Source: Palaemon carinicauda (lineage: Eukaryota > Arthropoda > Malacostraca > Decapoda > Palaemonidae). Taken from it: a stretch of 64,000 bases of DNA. Within the stretch, counting starts at the first letter, position 1. Every line of letters starts with the position of its first letter. The DNA is taken from assembly GCF_036898095.1 (NCBI RefSeq), contig NC_090759.1, positions 27,938,434 to 28,002,433 of the forward strand. The letters run 5' to 3'. The notes under the pieces were generated by a model, which was given only the letters and a program-made list of their open reading frames with translations, was not told where the DNA came from and did no database searches. This document shows positions 56,186-64,000 of this stretch, one piece after another. The position numbers and the translations under genes are program-made.

Positions 56186-58139
56186 TCTGTGTTTCCTGTC
56201 CAGGCAATTGCTGTGACCTCCCCCAATATTAATATTTTTAAATTTCCTTATTAGGGAAAATACATGGTGGAATAGCTCTAGTACGTAGAGCTGGAGTTGG
56301 TGTATACTAACACTAACTCCACCACAAGTAAAATATTAATACTGCAGGGTAATTATTGGTGTTCCGATGATCTAGGATACATCAGAATGTTGAAGGAATG
56401 CTTCACCTCAACATTTGCTAAGCGGTCTCAACAATGGACTGTGAAAGGATACACAGAGTATGTTGGAAATTCATACTACAGTACTGTCTTATTATATACT
56501 GTAGTTTTCTAACTGCTGTATTGTTATACTGCAGGAATACTGGCTACTGTATTGTCTTATACTGTAGTTCTGCCAGTATACTACCGGGTTAGGCTAGTAC
56601 CTGGCGGCACTAGCCAACAGAGAGAGAGAAAGAATGGAGAGAAGGACTATTGTATTATTATAGTTTAGTACAATAATATGGTTGTAGGGACTACTGTCTC
56701 TACTGTCTTCTTTCCAGAATGAGGATTCAAATGGAAGGGGGAGAGAATGTATTGATTGTAGATTCCATCCAGTCACAATTTCTGTTGCCGGCTGCACTGC
56801 CGGTTACAGGGTTTGTGGATGGCAGTCCAAGGGAGGACTGAAGAATACTCAAAGTTGTAATGGGTTTCCCACCGGCAGCCGGCAGGACCGGCTCAACCTT
56901 TCTCGGAGCATTGCTTCCGTTAGGGAGATGGTCGAAGCGGCAACCTAACCGCCTTTGTAAGAGCCCGGCCGGTAACGCAGTATGCCCGGCAAGCAGGGTG
57001 ATTGTATGCCGTCACTAAAGGACAGAAGGGGAAGGGAAAGGGTCTTATATTTTACATAGAAAGAAGGCGGCAGGTATGCCTCCTACTTTCGGCTGCAAAT
57101 CAAGGAAACAGTTTCCTATGCCCGCACCATCTTGGGCGGCAGAGGAATAACTATTCCCTAGCCTGAGACATTGCCGGATATAAGACATGTTTTCTAATCC
57201 ACAAGGGAGAAAGGTGGCAGCAATTGTGCTACCCACTTTTGGTTGAGGACTAAGGAAGCCAAGCTTCCTATGTCCGCAACGGTGTAACCGGCAGGGGAAT
57301 GACTAATCCCCGATCGGTAGAGCTGCCGGCAACAAGACAGAATACCCTGAGTTACTGTCGTATTTCAAAGCCGGGATACTCACCGGCAAAGAGGATCGAC
57401 AGAAAACACAATCTCAGTCAAGCCGGAGTACACCAATCGACGGCAATGACGAAAGATAGGGTTGTCGCCTGCGCTGGCGGCACTCAGGGGAAAAGACGGG
57501 TTTATCCTCATTTCTCTAAAAGAGAAGAGTATCGAATTATGACAGTAATTCTAGGAGATATCTATATCTCCGACCGAATTAATAAAACAATACGAAAGGT
57601 TAAACAGGATAACGTTACTAAAGTATACTAAAACTCGTTAGGCTAGCCTAAATCGAGTCGGGATCTCAGCTACACTAGTATAATTTTGCCTAAATGGCTA
57701 GAATTTCTTTTTAGCTAAATACCGGGAACGTCGTACTACTAACTAAATAAAGCATTTATGGCGTATGACAGCGGTCCCAAAATGGCTGCCTCCGGTGCTG
57801 GCTCTGCTCCCCTTAACACACCTAAATTATGCTAATTTAACTGTGAGAAGGGAGCCAAAATTTATACACAGGAAAGATTAAATACACAACTTTCCAAAGG
57901 ATGAAGATGCTGAAGATTGCATTGTAATATTCCTTGAAAACAATAACAACACCGAGAGCAACGTGGGAGAACACCGTGCTTAATTAGCTACTATTAATGG
58001 AATAGTACGCCGTAGTAGTACTAGGAGGGGATCCACCGGGTAACCTTGATAACGGCTCCCCTTCAAATTCGCCACTCTTTCCCCCTCAAAGTGAACTCTC
58101 TATTCGGGGTGAAGATTGCCATGTGTCGTATCAAGAAAT
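56186..58139 (-). other. Leader and part of left terminal repeat of DIRS-A
   Basis: Read on the minus strand, 58080-58139 matches the terminal repeat (inverted 'CTCTATTCGGGGT..AGATTGC'). 57640-57780 resembles the repeat-proximal leader, 56750-57500 repeats the GCCGGC-rich zone, and 56186-56350 aligns loosely with the stretch before the DIRS-B gag acceptor. No coding sequence. Confidence 0.65.
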
Positions 58140-60618
58140 ACATACATATACCAAAGGCACTTCCCCCAATTTTGGGGGGTAGCCGACAACAACAAGAAAC
58201 AAAACAAAAAAGGGGACCTCTACTCTCTCCGTTCCTCCAGCCTAACCAGGAACTCAGCCGAGTTCAGCTGGTACTGCTAGGGTGCCACAGCCCAACCTCC
58301 CACATTTCCACCACAGATGAAGCTTCATACTGCTGAGTCCCCTACTGCTGCTACCTCCGCGGTCATCTAAGGCACCGGAGGAAGCAGCAGGGCCTACCGG
58401 AACTGCGTCACAATCGCTCGCCATTCATTCCTATTTCTAGCACGCTCTCTTGCCTCTCTCACATCTATCCTCCTATCACCCAGAGCTTTCTTCACACCAT
58501 CCATCCACCCAAACCTTGGCCTTCCTCTTGTACTTCTCCCATCAACTCTTGCATTCATCACCTTCTTTAGCAGACAGCCATTTTCCATTCTCTCAACATG
58601 GCCAAACCACCTCAACACATTCATATCCACTCTAGCCGCTAACTCATTTCTTACACCCGTTCTCACCCTCACCACTTCGTTCCTAACCCTATCTACTCGA
58701 GATACACCAGCCATACTCCTCAGACACTTCATCTCAAACACATTCAATTTCTGTCTCTCCATCACTTTCATTCCCCACAACTCCGATCCATACATCACAG
58801 TTGGTACAATCACTTTCTCATATAGAACTCTCTTTACATTCATGCCCAACCCTCTATTTTTTACTACTCCCTTAACTGCCCCCAACACTTTGCAACCTTC
58901 ATTCACTCTCTGACGTACATCTGCTTCCACTCCACCATTTGCTGCAACAACAGACCCCAAGTACTTAAACTGATCCACCTCCTCAAGTAACTCTCCATTC
59001 AACATGACATTCAACCTTGCACCACCTTCCCTTCTCGTACATCTCATAACCTTACTCTTACCCACATTAACTCTCAACTTCCTTCTCTCACACACCCTTC
59101 CAAATTCTGTCACTAGTCGGTCAAGCTTCTCTTCTGTGTCTGCTACCAGTACAGTATCATCCGCAAACAACAACTGATTTACCTCCCATTCATGATCATT
59201 CTCGCCTACCAGTTTTAATCCTCGTCCAAGCACTCGAGCATTCACTTCTCTCACCACTCCATCAACATACAAGTTAAACAACCACGGCGACATCACACAT
59301 CCCTGTCTCAGCCCCACTCTCACCGGAAACCAATCGCTCACTTCATTTCCTATTCTAACACATGCTTTACTACCTTTGTAGAAACTTTTCACTGCTTGCA
59401 ACAACCTTCCACCAACTCCATATAACCTCATCACATTCCACATTGCTTCCCTATCAACTCTATCATATGCTTTCTCCAGATCCATAAACGCAACATACAC
59501 CTCCTTACCTTTTGCTAAATATTTCTCGCATATCTGCCTAACTGTAAAAATCTGATTCATACAACCCCTACCTCTTCTAAAACCACCCTGTACTTCCAAG
59601 ATTGCATTCTCTGTTTTATCCTTAATCCTATTAATCAGTACTCTACCATACACTTTTCCAACTACACTCAACAAACTAATACCTCTTGAGTTACAACACT
59701 CATGCACATCTCCCTTACCCTTATATAGTGGTACAATACATGCACAGACCCAATCTACTGGTACCATTGACAACACAAAACACACATTAAACAATCTCAC
59801 CAACCATTCAAGTACAGTCACACCCCCTTCCTTCAACATCTCAGCTTTCACACCATCCATACCAGATGCTTTTCCTACTCTCGTTTCATCTAGTGCTCTC
59901 CTCACTTCCTCTATTGTAATCTCTCTCTCATTCTCATCTCCCATCACTGGCACCTCAACACCTGGAACAGCAATTATATCTGCCTCCCTATCATCCTCAA
60001 CATTCAGCAAACTTTCAAAATATTCCGGCCACCTTTTCCTTGCCTCCTCTCCTTTTAACAACCTTCCATTTCCATCTTTCACTGTCTCTTCAATTCTTGC
60101 GCCGGCCTTCCTTACTCTCTTCACTTCTTTCCAAAACTTCTTCTTATTCTCTTCATATGACTGACCCAGTCCCTGACCCCACCTCAGGTCAGCTGCCCTC
60201 TTTGCCTCACGTACCTTGCGCTTTACTTCCACCTTTTGCTCTCTATATTTTTCATACTTCTCTATACTATTACTCTGCAGCCATTCTTCAAAAGCCCTCT
60301 TTTTCTCTTCCACTTTTACCTTCACTCCTTCATTCCACCATTCACTGCCCTTCCTCATGCTGCCTCCAACAACCTTCTTGCCACATACATCACTTGCAAT
60401 CCCAACAAAATTTTCTTTTGCTAACTTCCACTCCTCCTCTAAATTACCAGTTTCTCTTACTCTCACCTCGTCATATGCCATTTTCAACCTTTCCTGATAT
60501 TTACTTTTTACCCCCGGTTTTATTAGCTCTTCAACCCTCACTAGCTCCCTTTTACATCCACCTACTCTATTCCCCCACTCTTTTGCTACAACTAATTTTC
60601 CTTCCACCAAAAAAATGA
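58140..60618 (-). mobile_element. RTE-type LINE, 5'-truncated, inserted in DIRS-A terminal repeat
   Basis: The minus-strand RT protein starts at the very 5' edge (endonuclease lost). The 3' UTR ends near 58140 with a TATATGTATGT-like tail. The flanks TATCAAGAAATAC (58126-58138) and GATCAGAAATACG (60730-60742) are an imperfect target-site duplication, and both continue as DIRS terminal repeat. It has the same orientation as DIRS-A. Confidence 0.85.
58394..60610 (-). CDS. RTE-type reverse transcriptase, open but lacking the endonuclease
   Basis: 738 codons without a stop. The apparent ATG is accidental, because coding sequence (FLVEGKLVVAKEW) continues to the truncation point. The linker ('SEWWNEGVKVKVEEKKRAF') precedes RT motifs: 'LYKGKGD', 'SRGISLLSVVGKVYGRVL', VAFMDLEKAYDRV (373-385, catalytic Asp377), GLRQGCVMSPWLFNLY (433-448) and LLFADDTVLVA (catalytic box 482-485). 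A C-terminal 'LRWFGHVERMENG' to 'RGRPRFGWMDGVKKAL' block follows. An intact RT with no upstream endonuclease means it inserted recently as a dead-on-arrival copy. Confidence 0.9.
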   Translation of the reverse strand: MVEGKLVVAKEWGNRVGGCKRELVRVEELIKPGVKSKYQERLKMAYDEVRVRETGNLEEEWKLAKENFVGIASDVCGKKVVGGSMRKGSEWWNEGVKVKVEEKKRAFEEWLQSNSIEKYEKYREQKVEVKRKVREAKRAADLRWGQGLGQSYEENKKKFWKEVKRVRKAGARIEETVKDGNGRLLKGEEARKRWPEYFESLLNVEDDREADIIAVPGVEVPVMGDENEREITIEEVRRALDETRVGKASGMDGVKAEMLKEGGVTVLEWLVRLFNVCFVLSMVPVDWVCACIVPLYKGKGDVHECCNSRGISLLSVVGKVYGRVLINRIKDKTENAILEVQGGFRRGRGCMNQIFTVRQICEKYLAKGKEVYVAFMDLEKAYDRVDREAMWNVMRLYGVGGRLLQAVKSFYKGSKACVRIGNEVSDWFPVRVGLRQGCVMSPWLFNLYVDGVVREVNARVLGRGLKLVGENDHEWEVNQLLFADDTVLVADTEEKLDRLVTEFGRVCERRKLRVNVGKSKVMRCTRREGGARLNVMLNGELLEEVDQFKYLGSVVAANGGVEADVRQRVNEGCKVLGAVKGVVKNRGLGMNVKRVLYEKVIVPTVMYGSELWGMKVMERQKLNVFEMKCLRSMAGVSRVDRVRNEVVRVRTGVRNELAARVDMNVLRWFGHVERMENGCLLKKVMNARVDGRSTRGRPRFGWMDGVKKALGDRRIDVREARERARNRNEWRAIVTQFR

Positions 60619-60806
60619 TCAGACATACGTCCCGATATTATGCGATATCCTTAAAAGTTATATTAAGGATACTCGCGCCAGGAGTTAGAATTCTTTTGCT
60701 ACAACTAATTTTCCTTCCACCAAAAAAATGATCAGAAATACGTCCCGATATTATGCGATATCCTTAAAAGTTATATTAAGGATACTCGCGCCAGGAGTTA
60801 GAATTC
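60581..60806 (+). repeat. 113-bp tandem duplication spanning LINE end and DIRS repeat
   Basis: TTTTGCTACAACTAATTTTC starts at 60581 and at 60694. Each unit contains the last ~40 bp of LINE plus about 75 bp of DIRS terminal repeat, so it formed after the LINE inserted. The copies differ by one base (CAGACATACG / CAGAAATACG). Confidence 0.93.
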
Positions 60807-60912
60807 TGGAAACCTGTGGTTAATTCTCTGGGAGTATCACAGTAGCCAAATATCCCTTAGAAAGCTGCCTAAAGGAACCTTCATTCAGGACAACATGGCT
60901 GAGCCCAAAAAT
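60731..60912 (-). repeat. DIRS-A left inverted terminal repeat, outer part
   Basis: Shared blocks with the DIRS-B right repeat: GGATACTCGCGCCAGGAGTT, AGAATTCTGG, TTAATTCTCTGGGAGTATC, and the end TTCATTCAGGACAACATGGC then TGAGCCC. More diverged than the two DIRS-B repeats are from each other. Confidence 0.85.
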
Positions 60913-61242
60913 TCAGTTCATATGAAGGAATGAAAGAGATAATACGGTACAGTAATACCTCGACATACGAGTGTCTCAACATACGAGAAATTCGTGATAC
61001 GAGGAAAGTTTCGAGCAAAATTTTGCCCCAAGATACGAGACAAATTTGAGATATGAGGATATGAGACTGTTCCCTATGTGACTGCTAGGTGGCCAAGTGT
61101 GCGAAAGGTTGCTCATGAGGACAGCATCGCTCGCTCTTTCCCGTCGGATCTCCGTCGCATAAAGTTATCTCCGAGTATTGGCCATAGCGTTTGCATTTTT
61201 TTATGTGATTTTTGCGTTAATCAGTACAGAATTAAATAAGCA

Positions 61243-61693
61243 ATGGGTCTAAAGCAAACGTGTGCAAACAAGGGTAGTGAAAAGATAAAAGCTTATGATG
61301 ACAATCGAGATAAAGCATGAAATAATCGAAAAACATGACTGGTGTACGAGTGACTGAGCTGGCTCCCCAATATGAGGGGAGCAGATCAACAATATGTACC
61401 ATCCTCAAGCAGAAGGATGCTATTAAGGAGGAAATCAGAGACATGTTAGCAAAGTGGCAGGAGTTTCTGATTTTATGGAAAAGAGGCACCCAGACAAGTT
61501 GGCGTGTGGTCGTGTGTTAGCCTTTTGTGACAACACTTGTGTATGTCATTTTCGTAACATTTTGAAGGGGAGACAAAAGAAAACATCCCCAAATAGCTTC
61601 CTTTTAAAACGGCCAGCAAAAAGTGAAGGTGAAAGGGAGTCAAAAAGCGAGGCAAAAAGAGCAAAAAGAGCTAAGGCGGAAGAAGAAAAGTAA
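61243..61693 (+). pseudogene. Deleted Tigger protein remnant
   Basis: MGLKQTCANKGSEKIKA is followed, after frameshifts, by helix-turn-helix-like 'VTELAPQYEGSRSTICTILKQ' (61347-61409). 'FMEKRHPDKLACGRVLAFCD' and 'CHFRNILKGRQKKTSPNSF' follow, then a Lys/Glu-rich end. As in the copy at 46505, the DNA-binding start is joined to the C-terminal tail and the catalytic core is missing. Broken by stops. Confidence 0.7.
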
Positions 61694-61980
61694 AGAAATG
61701 AAAATGAAAACATAATTAGAATTAAGTTTAGTGTAACGTAAGATTAACATTTATTTTCAAGTGTGTGTACAGTAAGCTAATTTCATTCAAGTTAAATTTA
61801 AAGTTTAAGTTATGTTACGTAGTGTTACAAAAGTGTAGCGTACTGAACATGTTGCTGTCAATTCTCTCCTCAACATTCTCTCTCCCTTCTCTGCACACAT
61901 CCCCGTTAGCCGCTACCGTCTGTCTCGAAGGTAAGAACTCCATAATACTGTCACATTTTATTGCAGATCATACATAGGTA

Positions 61981-63119
61981 CCGTATATACTCGTGTAATG
62001 TTCGACCCCCCTATTTTGCCTTAAAAATCATGAATTCATCATATACCTCATGTAATGTTCGAGTCTTGATTTTGGCAGTAGGCTATAGGTCTTTTATCTC
62101 CAGCATACCATAATTACCAACAAAGTAAGGGTTATGCCTAAGTGCGACAAACAAATGTATAAAACAAATCGGAACAACACCTAAATACTAACATCTGTTT
62201 ACAATAACAATTGAGTATTCAGCGTACATTTTCTAGCGAACACTTTAGTTGCAAACAGACGATTATCATCACCGCCTAATAGCTTTCAAAAACAAGCAAA
62301 CACTACAAGTAGCAAACAAAATTAGTTCATCGTTTTGAGTAACAAATTACCATTACTGGTAATTGCAGGTAATTACGGTGATTATAATTACCCGTTATGC
62401 TAATAATTTTTTTCCTCACAATAATTATGAATAAGAATTTACTCATAACCCATCAAGATGTCTACCAAGAAATATAAAAAATTTACAGCAAAATTCAAGC
62501 TTCAAGTTATTGCAGCCGCTGTCCGCTGAAACAAATAACGTTCAAGCCGTAAAAGTGTTTGGAATTACCGAAACTAGCGTTCGAACTTGGAGAAAAAAAA
62601 ATGTGGATTTAATTAAGAAAAATTTTTGCGGTTTATTGATAATGTCAATTAATATACCATACCAAGTAAAATAAAATGAGCATAATTTTTTCATTAACCA
62701 TATCACGTTATAACATACGCAACCCGACTGTTTGCTAGCTTCATACCTGCTGCGTTATGGTAAAGTCATTACTCGTAGCGGAAAAAAACTATTTATGATG
62801 GTTTAGGAAATAAAATCCATGCTAATAATATGCCTGGTGTTAAATGAACATGGTTAGATGGTTAGTACTGTATATATCGGCCTAGCCCATGTTTACCTAC
62901 CGGTAGGTAACCTTATATACGTGTAAGTATAGCCTACGATTACCTACCGGTAGGTAGCATAGCCTAGGGTAATGTTCGCGTAGGCCTAGCTTATGTTTAC
63001 CTACCGGTAGGCCAGAAATTTTTACTTTTTCAAATATATATCTCGTGTAATGTTCGACCCTTACTTTTTTAACTGAAAAATAGGCCTTCAAAAATCGAAC
63101 ATTACACGAGTATATACGG
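61981..63119. mobile_element. Pogo-like non-autonomous element nested in Tigger-C
   Basis: Perfect terminal inverted repeats CCGTATATACTCGTGTAATG/TTCGA run from 61981 and end at 63119, flanked by TA on both sides. Internal tandem motifs TACCTACCGGTAGGTA occur three times (near 62898, 62942, 63000). The length of 1139 bp and the single short ORF fragment mean it is non-autonomous. Confidence 0.9.
62458..62630 (+). pseudogene. Helix-turn-helix (Brinker-like) fragment of a pogo-type transposase
   Basis: MSTKKYKKFTAKFKLQVIAA, then after one frameshift (at about 62520) 'NNVQAVKVFGITETSVRTW'. This fits the N-terminal DNA-binding domain seen in some pogo proteins. The rest of the gene is absent. 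Confidence 0.6.
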
Positions 63120-63335
63120 TATTTGTCATTTTGTGAGCGTAGGTTGTGAATTAGAACAATTAAAAACAGTTTTCCACTGTAATATACTGTTTTTAGGTGT
63201 TTTTTCAGGGGGTGGGAATGGATTTTTTTTTTTTTTTTAGTTATTTTATATGGGAGAAATTATCCGAGATACAAGCGAATTGACATACGAGCTCAAGTCC
63301 CGGAACGCATAAAGCTTTTATCTCAAGGTATTACT

Positions 63336-64000
63336 TATATAGAGTGGACTCTAAAAATGTGTCTGTGATAAAGAGAAAGAAAAGGAGTTCTGGTGAAAAT
63401 ACAAATCAAACTTACTCACTTTTGTCTCCTAGTATCATGAAGGTTACTAGATTAGTGTTTAGTGCAAGTGATAATTTATATGAGACAGCATAAATTTCAG
63501 CTTAAATCACAATTTGCTTCTTTAATGGCTTTCTAATTCTATGCAATCAACTGCTTCTGTTATTTCTGAATTCTCTCATACTTACACTTTAAAGAATAGT
63601 GCATCCTTTTCAGATGCCGAGTCTTCTATGGGTGTTATTACTAGCCTAAAATGACAAATTTGAAAGTAATTTGTATTTTTCCTGACTATACAAACTAGAG
63701 TTCTTTACATAGAAGAAATTAGCACAAGCTGGCATAGAGTTATAAGAACTTTTAATGAGGTACATGATCAGCAACCATTCCTTCAGATTGTTACTAATGC
63801 TAGTTTAGAAAAGTACTGCCCCCTGCTCACTCATACCTTCTTCACTTTGATCGCAAGTAGGTAAAACCATAGTTAAGTGAATTGCCTTTAAGCAAATTTT
63901 TCCAACAGGAATTCATGGTAAGTCTGTCTAATGTTGAGCTACGATTGAAATGGATTTTATAAATTTTTGTGTCTTATTTAAATAACACTAAGGAAACAGA
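63336..64000. other. Flank with nothing recognised except one repeat arm
   Basis: AT-rich. 63660-63720 (AAAGTAATTTGTATTTTTCC, then TATACAAACTAGAGTTCTTT) resembles the inverted-repeat arm at 28148. No lipase exon was found. Confidence 0.5.

Larger units (their letters stand above)
40699..60912 (-). mobile_element. DIRS1-like retrotransposon A, minus strand, split by insertions
   Basis: Order on the minus strand: left terminal repeat (60912 to about 60731 and 58139-58080, split by a LINE), non-coding leader (to 56186), Tigger-B insertion (46062-56183), remaining leader (46061-45922), gag (45921-43942), RT/RNase H/Dam-like (43982-41961), recombinase (42222-41049), then the gap region. The two leader pieces both match the DIRS-B leader and become contiguous when the Tigger and one TA are removed. 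Leader length without insertions (about 2.3-2.4 kb) agrees with DIRS-B (about 2.5 kb). Many stops and frameshifts show it is dead. The right boundary is uncertain because of the gap. Confidence 0.7.
60950..63335 (+). mobile_element. Internally deleted Tigger (C), decayed, interrupted by a pogo-like element
   Basis: The left end CAGTAATACCTCGACATACGA starts at 60950. The right end (ATCTCAAGGTATTACT) is degenerate near 63335. TA is present on both sides. Its interior has 'ATACGAG'-rich subterminal repeats like the other Tiggers. The nested element takes up 61981-63119, leaving about 1.25 kb. Confidence 0.75.

Noticed and set aside
60040..60618. 192-codon plus-strand ORF
   Set aside because: Antisense shadow of the RTE reverse transcriptase; Leu/Ser/Pro-rich without a domain.
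63909..63916. Micro-exon between AACAG and GTAAGT near 63910
   Set aside because: Too short to test and with no family motif; consensus splice-like strings occur by chance.
1..64000. CRISPR array, tRNA or rRNA genes, bacterial operons
   Set aside because: The tandem arrays are simple repeats and minisatellites of eukaryotic type; I saw no cloverleaf or rRNA sequence, and the window is clearly eukaryotic.

Overview
This is eukaryotic nuclear DNA, most likely from a decapod crustacean. The genes have GT-AG introns, (CT)n/(CA)n/(AAT)n microsatellites are abundant, and the repeats (DIRS1-like tyrosine-recombinase retrotransposons, Tigger/pogo transposons, RTE- and I/Jockey-type LINEs) are of kinds common in shrimps and crabs. 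The species assignment is an inference. A run of 23 Ns at 40755-40777 marks an assembly gap.

One host gene can be supported: a + strand acid (neutral/lysosomal type) lipase. Six coding exons at 8269-8396, 10588-10748, 11261-11375, 15658-15901, 29021-29173 and 29317-29401 join with matching phases into 295 codons. These cover the N-terminal lipase region, the oxyanion HGL motif, the GHSMG nucleophile elbow and part of the cap. I did not find the signal-peptide exon(s) or the C-terminal exons carrying the catalytic Asp and His. If the gene is intact they lie outside the window, so everything after 29401 may be one intron of more than 34 kb.

1-8268 is upstream or intronic DNA with short dispersed repeats, a CT-rich composite minisatellite (5343-5944) and a foldback MITE directly upstream of the first recognised exon. 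The introns at 8397-15657 are mostly plain AT-rich DNA with a 45-bp minisatellite. The 15902-29020 intron holds a decayed DIRS-like gag region (about 16.5-20.9 kb) and a nearly complete two-ORF non-LTR retrotransposon with RNase H (about 21.1-27.2 kb). From 29.4 to 38 kb there are RTE fragments, a TTAA-flanked MITE and at least two old, broken DIRS-like pol/recombinase fossils.

38.0-63.3 kb is a stack of nested transposons. It contains a complete Tigger with an intact transposase (38020-40524). A minus-strand DIRS element (A) is split by an internally deleted Tigger (B, 46062-56183). Tigger-B is itself split by a full-length plus-strand DIRS element (B, 47192-55972) with near-identical inverted terminal repeats and a textbook internal complementary region. 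The left terminal repeat of DIRS-A is also split by a 5'-truncated RTE-type LINE (58140-60618). Beside it lies a second deleted Tigger (C, 60950-63335) that contains a pogo-like element (61981-63119).

There is no functional co-operation between genes beyond that within each transposon. The interest lies in the insertion history, the DIRS structure, possible gag splicing, and how the repeats sit against lipase exons. I saw no CRISPR array, rRNA gene or convincing tRNA gene.
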